Assembly (NCBI GenBank): GCA_014529385.2
Contig: CM043963.1
Location: forward strand, 102,588,912 to 102,652,911
Origin: Adiantum capillus-veneris
Lineage: Eukaryota > Streptophyta > Polypodiopsida > Polypodiales > Pteridaceae
DNA: 64,000 nucleotides
Reading direction: 5' to 3'
Shown one piece after another: positions 46,032-58,561 of this stretch. A program made the translations under genes and the position numbers. Below the pieces are notes generated by a model. It was not told the DNA's origin and made no database searches. It worked only from the letters and a program-made list of their open reading frames with translations. The first letter of the stretch is position 1, and each line of letters opens with the position of its first letter.

Positions 46032-49000
46032 ATGGCATCTTCTCACAGTGAGACTCTTTACAACATAAAGAAGCTGGATGGCACAAACTTTCCATTCTGG
46101 AAGAAGCAGATTTGGCAGGTTTTGGTGCAGAAAAAACAAGTGAAGCCACTGAAGCTCAAAGGGGAGAGACCAGAATTTATGGCTCAAGATGAGTGGGAAG
46201 AGCTTGACGAGTTAGCTTGTTCCACAATCATGCTAACACTGGCAGAAAATGTTTACTTCAACGTAGCAGAAGAGACTACAGCGTATGGCGTATGGCAAAA
46301 GCTATGTGATATGTACGAGAAACAAAGTGCTGCTTCTCAGATTTACTGGCTCAAGAAATTGGTGGATTTGAAGATGAAGGAAGGGACAGCCATGTCAAAT
46401 CATCTGAATGAATTTCACTCAATTTTCAGCCAGTTAACAGCACAAGAGATAGTCTTTCCAGATTCAGTGAAGGCTATGTTTCTCTTAATCACTTTGCCAG
46501 ACAGTTGGGATACTTTTCGTACAGCGTTAAGTAATTCTGTCGCGCCAGAAGGTCTTACAAGTGCCAATGTAGAAGGCAGCTTGCTCACAGAGGAAGTGAA
46601 CAGGAAGAACATTGACAAAGGCAAAGGCAATAGTGCTTTGGTCGTTCGAGGGAGACAACAGTTTAAAGAGAAGAAGGGTAAGAAGGCACAAAACCGAAGT
46701 AAGTCTCGTGATTCGAAGTCAAAGGATGACATAGAATGCTACCATTGTGGCAAGAAGGGTCACATGAAGCGAGACTGTACGAAGTGGAAACAAGAAAAAG
46801 GCAAAACAAAGAGTTCTGAGCAAGATGAAAAGAAGAGTTCAGTGAAGATTGAAGAGGTGAATGTCACAGGATCTGGTTCAGACAGTGATTCTGGTATAGC
46901 AGCTGGTGACATCTTCCTTACAAGCAATCTTGATTCTGTTTTCTTGACTGCAGAGGATGGACATGCTATGAGTGATTGGATTATCGACTCAGGGGCATCT
47001 TTACATGTTTCTCCGCACAAAGAGTGGTTTACATCATATGTGGCTACTAAAGATTATGTCAGACTTGGCAATGAGCAGGTTTGTGACATACTTGGAGTGG
47101 GAGATGTGCAGTTGAAGTTTCAGAATGGCTCTTCTTTATGGCTCAAGAGTGTCAGACATGTTCCAGCAATCCGAAAGAGCTTGATTAGTACAGGGAAGTT
47201 GGATGATGCGGGTTATGTGACAGTTTTTGGGAACAGCGCTTGGAAGATCTCCAAAGGTTCGATGACTGTAGCACATGGCAGCAAGTCAGGAACTCTGTAC
47301 ACTTTACATGTTTCAGAGGTTAAAAACCATGTAATTAATGTGATTGAGCAGCCAAGTGTGTCACTGTGGCATCGTAGGTTGGGACATATGTCAAAAAGAG
47401 GAATGGAAATACTTTCTCATTATGGTTATTTGCCTGGATTTTCATTTCAAGATTTCGAGTTTTGTGAGCATTGTGTTTATGGTAAGCAAACACAGGAACC
47501 GCACAGATCAAAGAGGAATCGTAGGGATGAACGGTTAGCTCTTGTACACAGTGATCTATGCGGACCAATGCCTAGTTTGTCACTAGGGGGAGCAGCGTAC
47601 TTTTGTACATTCATAGATGACTATTCTCGCAAAGTATGGGTTTACTTCTTGAAGCACAAGGATGAGGTGCTCAAGGTCTTTAAGACATTCTTGCAGCTGG
47701 TGGAGGATCAGAGTGGTCAGAAGCTGAAGTGCTTGAGAACTGACAATGGTGGAGAGTACGTTTCCAAAGCTTTTCAAGACTTTTGTGAAGAAAAAGGGAT
47801 TAAGCGGGAACTTACTGCACCATATAATCCTTCACAGAATGGGGTTGCAGAACGTATGAATAGGACCATACAAGAGAAGGTCAGAAGCATGTTGTCAAAT
47901 GCTGAGTTGCCTGATGGATTTTGGGCGGAAGCAGTGGCTACAGCAGTCCATTTGATCAACAGGTCTCCTAGTAGGGTTCTGGATAAGAGTGCAGTGGCCG
48001 AGATGCTATGGACAGGCAAGGCACCTTCGTATAAGCATCTCAGAGTCTTTGGTTGTGAAGCTTATAGCCATATTCCTAAGGAGTTCAGAAATAAGTTAGA
48101 ACCAAAGAGCAAGAAGTGTATATTTCTTGGCTACGGAGAATCGGGCGAGATGGGTTACCGGCTTTGGGATCCTAAGTCCAGAAAGCTTATTCGTAGCAAT
48201 GATGTGCATTTCAATGAAGCCAAGTTTCACTCTAAGCCAGAGAAGACAGAGGAGATCAGAAGAGTTGTCTTCAGGGAAGATGGACCTAGTGCTAGCACAT
48301 CAAGACAACATAGTCAGGCTCAGGAACAGCCTATAGTGGCTAGAGAGGCAGAATCAGTTGTGGTGAGACGTTCTGAGCGTGTCTCCAAACCACCTGATCG
48401 TTATGTGCCATCTCTAAATTATGTCATGCTCACAGATTGCGGAGAACCATCTTGTTACAAGGAAGCATTACAAGTGGTTGACTCGAAAAAATGGCAGTTG
48501 GCCATGCAGTCAGAGATGACAGCTCTGCATAAAAACCAGACATGGAAGTTGGTTAAATTACCACTGGGCAAAAAGGCTCTACCTTGTAAATGGGTTTACA
48601 GGTATAAGATCACCGCTCATGATAGTCAGCCAAAGTACAAAGCAAGGCTTGTTGCCAAGGGCTTTAAGCAAGAACAAGGCATTGACTTTGATGAAGTCTT
48701 CTCTCCAGTGGTCAAGATGACTACATTGAGATGCTTTCTTGTATTGGTTGCTATATTGGATTTGGTGTTGCACCAAATGGATGTCAAGACAACGTTCTTG
48801 CATGGTGATTTAGATGTGGAAATTTACATGCAGCAGCCAGAAGGGTTTGTTGAGAAAGGCATGGAACATTTGGTATGCCAGTTGTTAAAGAGTCTTTATG
48901 GCTTAAAACAATCACCGAGGGCATGGTACCATAAGTTCCACCAGTTTATGCTTTCTCAAGGCTACAAACGTAGTGAGTTCGATCACTGTCTATATACAAA

Positions 49001-49954
49001 GAAGGCTAAGGATGGCAGTTGGATGATCCTTATTTTGTATGTGGATGACATGTTGATTGCTGGCAAACACTTGGAAGAAATTTCAGCTTTGAAGTCAAAG
49101 ATGGCAAAATCGTTTGACATGAAAGACATGGGTGAGGCAAGTCATATACTTGGTATGCGCATTGAGAGAGACAGATCAAAGAAGTTGATTTGGTTATCTC
49201 AAACAGAGTATATTGACAAGGTTTTGCAACGTTTCAATATGGACTTAGCAAAAAAGATTGTCCTGTGTCTGAGGAAGAAAAGGCTGAAATGGATAAGATT
49301 CCATATGCGTCTGCAGTGGGTAGTTTGATGTATGCAATGATTGCTACACGTCCGGATATTGCATTTGCAGTGGGAGTGGTTAGCAGATATATGTAAAATC
49401 CCGGCAAGAAACATTGGGAGGCAGTGAAAGGTATCATGAGATACTTAAAACATACAAAGAGTATGCGCATATGCTATGGTAGTCAGGATTTGAGTGTCAG
49501 AGGATACACTGACTCAGATTATGCAGGAGACTTGGATAAGAGGAGATCTACATCAGGCTATGTCTTTACATTGGCTGGAGGTGCCATATCATGGCGATCT
49601 CGATTACAAGATTGTGTTACGCAGTCTACTACAGAAGCTGAGTATGTTGCAGCAAATGAGGCATGCAAAGAAGCTATTTGGCTTGGTAGATTGGTTGCAG
49701 ACTTGGGAATCAATGCAGATATGCCAGAGTTATATTGTGATAGTCAAAGTGCTATACAATTGGCAAAGAATCCGGTGTTCCATTCGAAGACTAAGCATAT
49801 TGATGTGAAGTATCACTTCATTAGGGAAGTACTTGAAGACAAGCAGATACAACTGCTGAAGATCCACACCAAGGACAATCCTGCTGATCTACTCACAAAG
49901 GGACTTCCAGGAGAGGGCTTTGTGCATTGTCGTGAGTTATTGGGCATTGGATAG
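46032..49954 (+). pseudogene. Copia-1 gag-pol polyprotein (broken in late RT)
   Basis: The first ATG is at 46032 (MASSHSETLYNIKKLDG). Residues 1-230 are gag of UBN2 type. Residues 236-249 are a CCHC knuckle (CYHCGKKGHMKRDC). The protease DSGA is at 319-322. The integrase has an HHCC zinc region (H447; C478 in CEHC) and catalytic D508, D571 and E607. The RT has YVDD at 1003-1006. After MDLAKK (about 49250) sequence normally present (the STPL region) is missing and the frame shifts; the reading then continues in another frame as CPVSEEEKAEMDKIPYASAV. An in-frame TAA at 49394 follows RYM, and RNase H runs 49397-49954 (DSDYAGDLDKRRSTSGYVFT, TTEAEYVAANEACKEAIWL). It makes and integrates the element DNA in the family; this copy cannot make full-length pol. 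Confidence 0.95.
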
Positions 49955-50038
49955 ATGGCAGCCATGTAAATCTTTGTACATTTATGTTCATAGATTTACA
50001 GTTACTTAAAGTGCCACATTGGACTTTAAGTGGGAGGT

Positions 50039-50261
50039 TGTTGGGATTAAAGCCCAAGTGGCCTCTTATGCGGATATGGCCGGCCGCCCGCCTAACTCAC
50101 TTACCTCTAACTCTTTGTATATACTAACATATTCTTTGTGAATACTAAGGAATTGGGAGATAACCCTTCTAACAGATCTCTGCGTACTGTACTGTGTAAG
50201 CTCACTGTGTGTGTGTGTGTGTGTGAGAGAGAGTCGACCCACGCTCCGCTCTGCGACTTCA
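50039..50261 (+). repeat. 3' LTR of Copia-1
   Basis: Same ends as the 5' LTR. Two transitions (near 50234 and 50252) and two extra GT units. Confidence 0.96.
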
Positions 50262-51049
50262 CTTTGCTCCCTCAATGACTCTAACCTTTTGAAGATGATG
50301 CCCAAAGTTTCTAAAGTTTTTCCTTTTTTACTTGTTAGACAAATTGAGGTCGAGTCTTTTGGAGTGGACCATCAACTTTGGTTCCTCCCCAACAAAGCCT
50401 TTTTAGCACCTATCCTTAGTGAAACATGGGTATACCTAGACAACCTCCCTGCTTCCACTGTGGAGGAATGTAGACTTAAGGTTCTAAAAGGAGGGCAATT
50501 ATTGGACAAAGGAGGACTCATCAAATCTCCCTTCAGTCTCAACTTTGTTGACCATTCTAAGTGTTCATCTAATGCAAGTTTATATATTTGTACGAAAAGC
50601 AATATGGAGTTTGTCAAGAGCAATCTAGACTTCTCTATTGGATCTAATTGGAATGCTTTCCGGCCTCACCTAAAATGTGCCTGCAAATTTCTTGACCCTA
50701 AAGCCTCTTGTGATTCTAGTATCATGGGGTTTGGACCATGCAATCTGGTATATTCTTGATCACTTAGAATAGCTCTTCCCAAAGAAACTTGTGGACTTTC
50801 ATCTATCCCTCATTTGCTCTTGGTTGGGTGGGCAAGCCAAGAAGCTTGTTATTGCTCAAATTGATTTCAACATCTTCCATGGCCTTATGCTTGATATTCT
50901 TAAGGAACTCAAATATGATGAGCATGGAACATATCTTACTACTTATCCCAATTACAAAGGTATCAAAATCATTATTGGAATACTCAAGCGGTGCATTGAA
51001 GATGATGATTCTCCCTCACTGAAAAGGCCTAACTCTTATCTATCCCCAA
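50262..51049 (+). pseudogene. Unrecognised old coding remnant, part 2
   Basis: Immediately after Copia-1 the frame of part 1 continues as CSLNDSNLLKMMPKVSKVFP, then VDHQLWFLPNKAFLAPILSE and TVEECRLKVLKGGQLLDKGG. It continues NFVDHSKCSSNASLYICTKS and FLDPKASCDSSIMGFGPCNL to a TGA near 50757. After a frame change it resumes FHLSLICSWLGGQAKKLVIA and DILKELKYDEHGTYLTTYPN, and is cut by Copia-2 in NSYLSP. It reads like one moderately decayed protein of several hundred residues, mixed alpha/beta in character, with a hydrophobic core and no transmembrane segment. I cannot assign a family. Confidence 0.55.
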
Positions 51050-51840
51050 TGTTAAGTATGGAGCCTGATTTACCTTGTAATTTTCTGTGGTAAAAACGCA
51101 CATTTGTAAGGCCCCCAGTATGAGGAGAAGCCATCGTGTGTGAAGGAAAATCACTCGCCGGAAACCAAAATTTTCATGCGGCCAAAAATCAGGGGCAACT
51201 TTAGGGGCCTCGGGGGCGGAAGCCCTCGAGACTTCTTTTTTTCCTCGCCGGAATATTCCTTTTCTCCGGAATATTATGGCCGGACGGCGACCGAAAAGGT
51301 CGGAAAACAACCGTCGGTTGGTCGGTTGGCCGGTGGCCAGTAGTCAATGGCCCCGGTGGCCGGTGGTCGGAAGTCAATGGCCGGTGGCTGAATTTAAAAT
51401 CGGACTTGTCTTCTCAAGGACGGCCACACATGGGTGGATTGGAGGGTCCGATTTGGACTTATCTACACAAGGGCGGCTACACATGGCTGCCTCTCATGAG
51501 AGAGGGCAGCCCTTTTGGCCTATGAAAGGAGGCCATTTCTACACACATTTCATAGTGTGAAGTTGACGCAACAAGGTGAGTGTGAGGTGGTGAGAGTGAA
51601 GCAAGGCGGGAGCTCCATTAAGGGTATAATCCCTTTGTAAACTACTTCAATTCTTGTTTTGAAGTACTAAAGCCATTGAGTGGCTGCTTCCCGTGGACGT
51701 AGCCCACATTGAGTGAACCACGTATATCGTGTGTACTCTCTCTCTCTCTCTCTACTCTATAATCTCGTGTATGTAAATCTGTCTCTCTCCATTAAGTAAT
51801 CTACTCAATTATCTATTTAGCTACGTCTTATTTCCTAACA
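51050..51840 (+). repeat. 5' LTR of Copia-2
   Basis: 791 bp. It contains short CCGGTGGCCGG-type repeats near 51300-51390 and a (TC)n tract near 51738. Confidence 0.93.
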
Positions 51841-51916
51841 ACAACTAGTATCAGAGAAAGGTTTGCTTGTAGCTAAATTATCTCAAGGAAAGTATTCCTT
51901 GAATTGAGTGGGAGTT

Positions 51917-54900
51917 ATGGCGGAGGAAGGGAAGCTCAAGATTGAGAAGTTCAATGGCAAAAACTACCAACATTGGAAGATGTAGATTGAAGACTATCTC
52001 TACCAGAAGGACCTCTATTTGCCACTAGGCGGTCTTGCAAAGAAGCCCGCAACGATGGCAGATGAAGCATGGATTGTCCTTGATCGAAAGGCACTTGGAA
52101 CAATCCGGTTAAGCTTAGCGTCAACGATGGCCTTCAATGTTTCAGAGATGAAGACCATGGAGGACTTGATGAAGTCACTTGACGACTTCTACGAGAAACC
52201 ATCGGCACCCAATAAGGTATTTCTTATGAAGCGCTTGTTCAATCTAAAGATGGCAGAGAATGGTTCAGTTGCAGAACACCTAAATGACTTTAACACAAAC
52301 ATAAGTCAACTTTGATCGGTGAAAATCAATTTTGATGATGAAGTGCGAGCTCTCCTTATACGATCATCTCTACCGAATAGTTGGGACAGCCTTGTGATGG
52401 CTGTAAGTAATTCTATCTCTGGTACAAATACTCTTAAGTTTGATGATGTTGTGGGTGTTCTCCTAAGTGAGGAAATGCGAAGGAGAAGTAGAGGAGAATC
52501 ATCAAGTGATGCACTATCAGTGGAAACAAGAGGAAGGCCTAAGGAAAGGTTCAAAAACCAAAAGGGTCGTGATCGCTCAAGGCGGAGCAAGTCACACACA
52601 AAGTCATTTCTTGAATGTTGGAACTGTGGCAAGAAGGGCCACGCAAGAAGGATTGCTAGTCCAAGAAGAAGAAGGAGTCAGAGTCTCAAGACAACAAGCC
52701 AACATCGGAGGCCAATGTGGCAGGTAAAGTGGAGCAAGATGCTCTAATTCTCTCATTAGACAATGTGTCTAATTCTTGGATAGTAGATTCCGGGGCTTCA
52801 TTCCATGCGACACCACACAAGAAACATTTCCAAGACTACACCAAAGGTAATTTTGGGTATGTATACTTGGGAGAAGATGAAGCTTGTGAGATTATCGACA
52901 AAGGTACAGTTTCTGTCAAGACTGCTAACGGAAATGAATGGAAGCTTAAAGACGTTAGGCATGTTCCTTCTCTTCGCAAAAATTTGATCTCTACAGGACA
53001 ATTGGGCAATGAAGGTCACAACATTGCATTCGGAAACAAACGGTGGAAGATCTCAAAGGGATCTTTGGTGGTTGCCAAGGGAGAAAAAGTCGGTACACTT
53101 TACTTGTAACTGTTAGCACGCAACCTTCATCTTGTGCAGCAACTACAAAAGTTGACAGTGCGGTGTGGCACTACCGACTTGGGCATATGAGTGCCAAAGG
53201 AATGCAAATCCTTCAAACAAAGAAGCTTCTACCAGGTTTGAAAGAAGTGGATTTAGAGTTCCGTGAAGATTGTGTTTATGGTAAACAAAAGAGGGTAAAA
53301 TTTCAAAAATCAGGAAATGAAAGAAAAACTAAAAAACTTGAGTTGGTTCATTCTGATGTTTGGGGTCCTGCAAGTACACCATCACTTGGTGGCTCATTGT
53401 ACTATGTAACATTCATAGACGATGCGACTAGAAAAACATGGGTTTATGTCATGAAGAATAAATCCGATGTATTTTCCATATTTCAAAGGTGGAAAGCCTT
53501 TGTGGAGAATGAAACAGGTACCAAGGTTAAATGCCTCAGATCCGACAATGGAGGTGAATATTGCAGCCAAGCTTTTGAAATCTTTTGTGCTAGCAATGGC
53601 ATTCGGAGGCAAAGGACAACCCCAAGGACACCTCAACAAAATGGAATTTCGGAAAGGATGAACATGACAATCATGGAGCGAGCACGAAGCATGCGGCTAC
53701 ATGCAGGCCTACCGCTTGAGCTTTGGGCGGAAGCTGTAAGTACGTCTGTGTACCTTATCAATCGGTCACCCTCAACTGCATTGGATGGGGGAGTTCCAGA
53801 AGAGGCATGGACAGGTAAACCGGTGAATTATGCATTTCTCAAAGTGTTTGGGTGTGAGGCTTTCATGCACATAGATGCACATAGATAGAAGCCTAAGATC
53901 AAAGCTAGATGCAAAATCCAAAAAGTGTTTCTTCATTGGCTATGGAGAAGGTGACTTTGGGTATCGCCAATGGAATTCTGAAGATGGTAAAATCTTAAGG
54001 ATTAGGGATGTAATTTTTAACGAACAAAATATGTACAAAGATTACTTGGAAAGAAAACAAACAAAAGAAACAGGTGATGAGTACATGGAGCTTGAGGATG
54101 GTGAAGACTCAAGGACTGCAAACGGTGACAATGTGCAACAACGTCAACCAAATGAGGAGCCTCAACCTATTCCCCGAAGATCTACAAGAGCAAGTAGACC
54201 TCCAAAAAGGTTTGTTCCTTCCTTCAACCATCTCTTGATCTCAAATTCTGGAGAGTCGGAATCATACGAAGAAGCTATGCAAAATGAATCCAAAGAAGAA
54301 TGGACGAAGAGCATGCAATTGGAGATGGACTCACTACATCGCAACCAAATATGGGATTTGGTTGAGTTGCCTAAAGGTAAGCGGGCACTTCAAAACAAAT
54401 GGGTGTACAAGGTGAAGGAAGAAGAAGGTGGGAAGAAAAGGTACTAGTCTAGGCTTGTGGTAAAAGGGTTTTCTCAAAAGAAAGGTATTGAATTCAATGA
54501 AATATTTTCTCCTGTTGTAAAAATGAACTCAATTAGGCTTGTCTTAAGCCTTGTGGCTGCTCATGATCTAAATCTCGAGCAAATGGATGTAAATACGGCA
54601 TTCCCTCACGGTGACTTAGAGGAGGAAATCTACATGCTTCAACCAAAGGGGTATGAAGTAAAAGGTAAGGAGAAAATGGTTTGCAGATTAAAGAAGAGCT
54701 TGAATGGTTTAAAGCAAGCATCAAGACAATGGTACTTGAAGTTTGATCGATGGATGTTGGATCATGGATTCACAAGATGCAACTCGGATCACTGCGTCTA
54801 CACGAAGAATTTGGGAGTCGGAAAATTATCATCCTAATGTTGTATGTTGATGACATGTTGATTGCAAGTGCTAACATGCAAGACATCAAAGACCTAAAAG

Positions 54901-55771
54901 AGGAGCTGTCTAAATCTTTTTCAATGAAAGATTTGGGTGCTGCAAAGAGGATACTTGGTATGAAAATATCAAGGGACAGGACGAAGAAGACAATAAAGCT
55001 ATCTCAAGAAGATCACATCAAGAAGGTACTAGAAAGGTTTGCAATGCAAAATGCAAAACTAGTTTCTACACCTTTGGCTGGTCATTTTAAACTAACAAAG
55101 GATATGTGTCCAAAGACACAAGAGGAGATAGCTTATATGTCTAAAGTTCCATATGCTGCAGCGGTAGGTTCTCTAATGTATGCTATGGTCTAGACAAGGC
55201 CAGACATTGCACATGCAGTGGGAGTTGTGAGTAGGTTCATGGACAACCCAGGTAAAGAGCATTAGCAAGCTGTGAAGTGGATACTTAGGTACCTAAAAGG
55301 GACAACATAAATGTTTTGTATTTTGGAGGAACTGATATTTTTCTAGAAGGGTATGCTGATGCAGATATGGCAGGTGACAAAGATACTCGAAGGAGCACTA
55401 CTGGCTATGTGTTCACGGTTGGAGGCACAGCAGTAAGCTGGGCTTCAAAGCTGCAGAAAGTGGTTTCACTTTCTACCACGGAAGCAGAGTATGTAGCAAT
55501 GACGGAGGCAAGCAAAGAAATTATGTGGCTTCACAGATTCTTAGAAGAGCTTGGATTCAAACAAGAGTTTTGTGTCTTGTACAGTGATAGCCAAAGCGCT
55601 ATCCATCTTGCGAAGAACTCAGCGTTTCATTCAAGGACAAAGCACATTGAGGTGAGATATCACTTCATACGCACTCTTTTGGAAGAGGGACAACTAAAGC
55701 TAGGAAAGGTGCATACAAGTGAAAATCTTACAGAGACATGTTTACAAAGGTGGTCAACAAGGAGAAGTTGA
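51917..55771 (+). pseudogene. Copia-2 gag-pol polyprotein, decayed
   Basis: ATG at 51917 starts MAEEGKLKIEKFNGKNYQHW. Then TAG (51983) stands where copia gag usually has Trp. TGA follows at 52313. A knuckle (CWNCGKKGHARR) loses frame near 52650. Protease VDSGASFHATPHKK is at about 52785. Integrase blocks LGHMSAKGMQ, CVYGKQK, HSDVWGP, RSDNGGEY and QNGISERMN are readable at 53160-53660. A 10-bp duplication (TGCACATAGA twice, 53866-53885) shifts the frame. A stop lies at 54445, and RT LYVDDMLIAS is near 54842 after another shift. Stops at 55191 and 55264 follow. The RNase H text DADMAGDKDTRRSTTGYVFT runs to 55771. All copia domains were once present in order; none of it is expressible. Confidence 0.93.
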
Positions 55772-55866
55772 GATTTTGCTCATCTTCAATCGGCATTCAA
55801 GGATAAGAAGCCAGAATGGAAAGCAGTCACAGGTTTGGTTTTGAGATCAGTCTCCAAGTGGGAGAT

Positions 55867-56619
55867 TGTTAAGTATGGAGCCTGATTTACCTTGTAGTTT
55901 TCTGTGGTAAAAGCGCACATTTGTAAGGCCCCCATTATGAGGAGAAGCCATCGTGCATGAAGGAAAATCACTCGCCGGAAATTAAAATTTTCACAGCCAA
56001 AAATCAGAGGCAACTTTAGGGGCCTCGGGGACGGAAGCCCTCGAGACTTTTTTTCCCTCGTCGGAATATTATGGTCGGACGGCGGCCGGAAAGTGGTCGG
56101 AGAACAACCGTCAGTTGGTCGGTTGGCCGGTGGCCGGTGGTCAGAAGTCAATGGCCGGTGGGGCCGGTGGCCGAATTCAAAAGCGGACTTGTCTTCTCAA
56201 GGGTGGCCACACATGGGCAGATTGGAGGGTCCGATTTGGACTTATCTACACAAGGGCGGCTGCACATGGCTGCCTCTCATGAGAGAGGGCAGCCCTTTTG
56301 GCCTATAAAAGGAGGCCATTTCTACACACATTTCATAGTGTGAAGTTGATGCAACAAGGTGAGTGTGAGGTGGTGAGAGTGAAGCAAGGCGGGAGCTCCA
56401 TTAAGGGTATAATCCCTTTGTAAACTACTTCTTGTTTTGAAGTACTAAAGCCATTGAGTGGCTGCTTTCCCGTGGACGTAGCCCACATTGGGTGAACCAC
56501 GTATATCGTGTGTACTCTCTCTCTCTCTCTCTACTCTATAATCTCGTGTATGTAAATCTGTCTCTCTCCATTAAGTAATATACTCAATTATCTATTTAGC
56601 TACGTCTTATTTCCTAACA
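55867..56619 (+). repeat. 3' LTR of Copia-2
   Basis: 753 bp. Several short deletions relative to the 5' copy, mainly in the GC-rich CCGG part. Confidence 0.93.
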
Positions 56620-56745
56620 CCCAATAATTCTTTTACATCTTTCCTAACACCTAGTACTTCTTCTAGCTTTAATAGAGGAAAGTCTCACAGCTTTACTAGA
56701 GGAAGATGTAGAAATACTCCCATTTGTCACCTCCTTGAATTGTAA
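56620..56745 (+). pseudogene. Unrecognised old coding remnant, part 3 (C-terminus)
   Basis: Directly after Copia-2 an open frame reads NNSFTSFLTPSTSSSFNRGK, then SHSFTRGRCRNTPICHLLEL and TAA at 56743. The Ser/Thr and Arg-rich composition suits a basic C-terminal tail of the protein interrupted at 51049. One base of frame offset separates it from the upstream part. Confidence 0.4.
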
Positions 56746-57663
56746 TCATTTGTACCTTGAAGGTATTTTTTGGCCCTTGTGGAAGGATGCATCACTCAAA
56801 AAAGACCTCTACAATGGATTTTATCTATATACACTAAATGTTCCAGAATGAACTTTGGGACTTTTTTTCACCCAAGACAATATTCTTTGAGTGTTTTGAC
56901 TAACTTTTGGCAACCACAAATTGTTGGATAATGTCTTAGTTGGCTAGATGTATCATCAGCCTGTTAAAAATTCAGTCTATAGCAATGGCTTTCTACATTA
57001 CAGTAATATCCATGATTGTGCTTGTTTGTGATAAGGTATAGTGTTACTCTGGGTTTGACTGTTACTTCCCTTGCTTGGGCTGATACTTCTCAGAGCTGAT
57101 GGTTTTTAGATACTTTTAATAACTAAATGAGGTATGGTATTATGGTATAGGGTGGTTTTTCTTAACTTACAGAGAATCTGACCTTACTGCTTGGATATTT
57201 TACTTTGATATAGTTTTGATAAACAATTTCATACACATACAATGGCTGTATCTAGTAATAGCTTGAAGTAGTCTGCTTTATGGCTAGCTTTGACTCTGGC
57301 TCTGGCTCTAGCTATGGCTAAAAACTTATCTGACCATGGCTGTTATGTCTCTGAAAGGGGATACTTTATGGTAAATGGAGTAATGATGATTACAAAACAT
57401 CTATGTTTCACTTGTTGCTTGGATATAAACACATTTTGAAAATATTTTGGTGACTTAGGAAAGCATGTTTGCACTTGTGATCCAAATGTGATTAATGACC
57501 CCATTGTCCAAAAAATCTTGGGAAAAGGACTCCATCACATTCCAATTTTTCCAAAAGAACCCACTACCTTGCTCTATCAGCTTCACTTAGTTGTTTAACT
57601 GACCTTATTGGTACTCTCCAACTAGAAAAGATAGTCCTACTGGACTTAACCGAATTGGATCTG
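56746..57663. other. AT-rich spacer
   Basis: No gene or RNA recognised. A short GGCTNTGGCTCTAGCTATGG-type repetition lies near 57270-57320. Confidence 0.4.
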
Positions 57664-58561
57664 TGGGATGGGTGTTTAACCTCACTCCTATCTTATTGCA
57701 GACATAGCGAGAACCACAAATATAATTGTCAATCCATGGGATGAAGATGACTTGACTAGTGCATAAAGGCTACAAGAGGTTGTCAATCTCTTGGAAAACA
57801 ACAGACAACTCGCATCTAACTCAAGCTACACTCAAATGACAGAAATCACCAAAAGCTAGTCACTCATTGGCAAACAAATCATAACCGTTACAGCATCAAA
57901 CAACATCCAAATGTCACGAAAATTCTAGGACATGTTTATAAGACCTAAGTAGACATGATTATGGTCTCAAATCTCACTTTAGGTCAAGTGCAAAAATCAC
58001 GATTATTAACAGCAGTGAGTTTTTGACCTAGTCGTTTTTGATGCAAAATACATCTAAATGCTTAGCAATGATACCCCAAAACACCACCTATACTTATTTT
58101 ATGATATTGAAGATTCCTACTTATGATGAAATTAGGCCGCGGGTCCGCGATGCCAAAAGCTACGGATTACCATGAAATGCTTACGCCAATGCGTAGAGCT
58201 CTTACCTGCAGTTGCAACAACATATGACACTGCAATGTGACAACCTGGAAGGAAGTAGGAAGCGCGAGAAGGAGAGAAGTAAGCACCGTTAGCTCACACT
58301 GTGTTTCTATTACCCAAAACTTCCTAAAATTGGCTGTTGTACCTTAGCCAAGGTTTTTGCTATCAAAACTAGTAATCTGGGAGCTCTAACTAAAGATAGG
58401 TTGATATAATCTGGAAGCTTGTAGCCCAGGCTTATCAATTACATCGTTTATCTAGAAAGTAGGAGTTACAACATTCCCAATTCATCAAAATAATAAGTTT
58501 TTTTACAATAAAATATCTAAAAAATGTTATCTGAGTTATCCGAGTTAGCTTGCTGCTAACA
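57664..58561 (-). repeat. Gypsy-family LTR, minus orientation (3' LTR)
   Basis: 898 bp. Read on the minus strand it starts TGTTAGCAGCAAGCTAAC at 58561, preceded by a strong purine tract (GAGGAGGGGAGGAA, 58575-58562), so it is a 3' LTR. It is an inverted copy of 60261-61177, matching through GGCTACAAGCTTCCAGATT, CTTGGCTAAGGTA, TTGACAACCTCTTGTAGCC and CTGCAATAAGATAGGA. Its end is placed at 57664 by that alignment. Confidence 0.8.

Larger units (their letters stand above)
44747..50261 (+). mobile_element. Copia-1: recent Ty1/copia retrotransposon
   Basis: LTRs at 44747-44965 (219 bp) and 50039-50261 (223 bp) are flanked by the perfect duplication CTTTG (44742-44746 and 50262-50266). A TGGTATCAGAGCC primer-binding site starts at 44968. 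The purine tract AAGTGGGAGGT precedes the 3' LTR. The LTRs differ by two transitions and two extra GT units, so the insertion is recent. The single large reading frame has the copia order gag-protease-integrase-RT-RNase H, broken near its end. Total 5515 bp. Confidence 0.96.
51050..56619 (+). mobile_element. Copia-2: older, decayed Ty1/copia retrotransposon
   Basis: LTRs at 51050-51840 (791 bp) and 55867-56619 (753 bp) are bounded by the duplication CCCAA (51045-51049 and 56620-56624). Both start TGTTAAGTATGGAGCCTGAT and end TTTCCTAACA. The primer-binding site is a mutated TAGTATCAGAGA at 51846. The purine tract AAGTGGGAGAT precedes the 3' LTR. The pol region has many stops and frameshifts, and the LTRs differ by indels, so it is clearly older than Copia-1. 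Total 5570 bp. Confidence 0.95.

Noticed and set aside
44380-56745. The interrupted reading frame as an endogenous viral gene
   Set aside because: No viral motif could be recognised; naming a virus family would be a guess.
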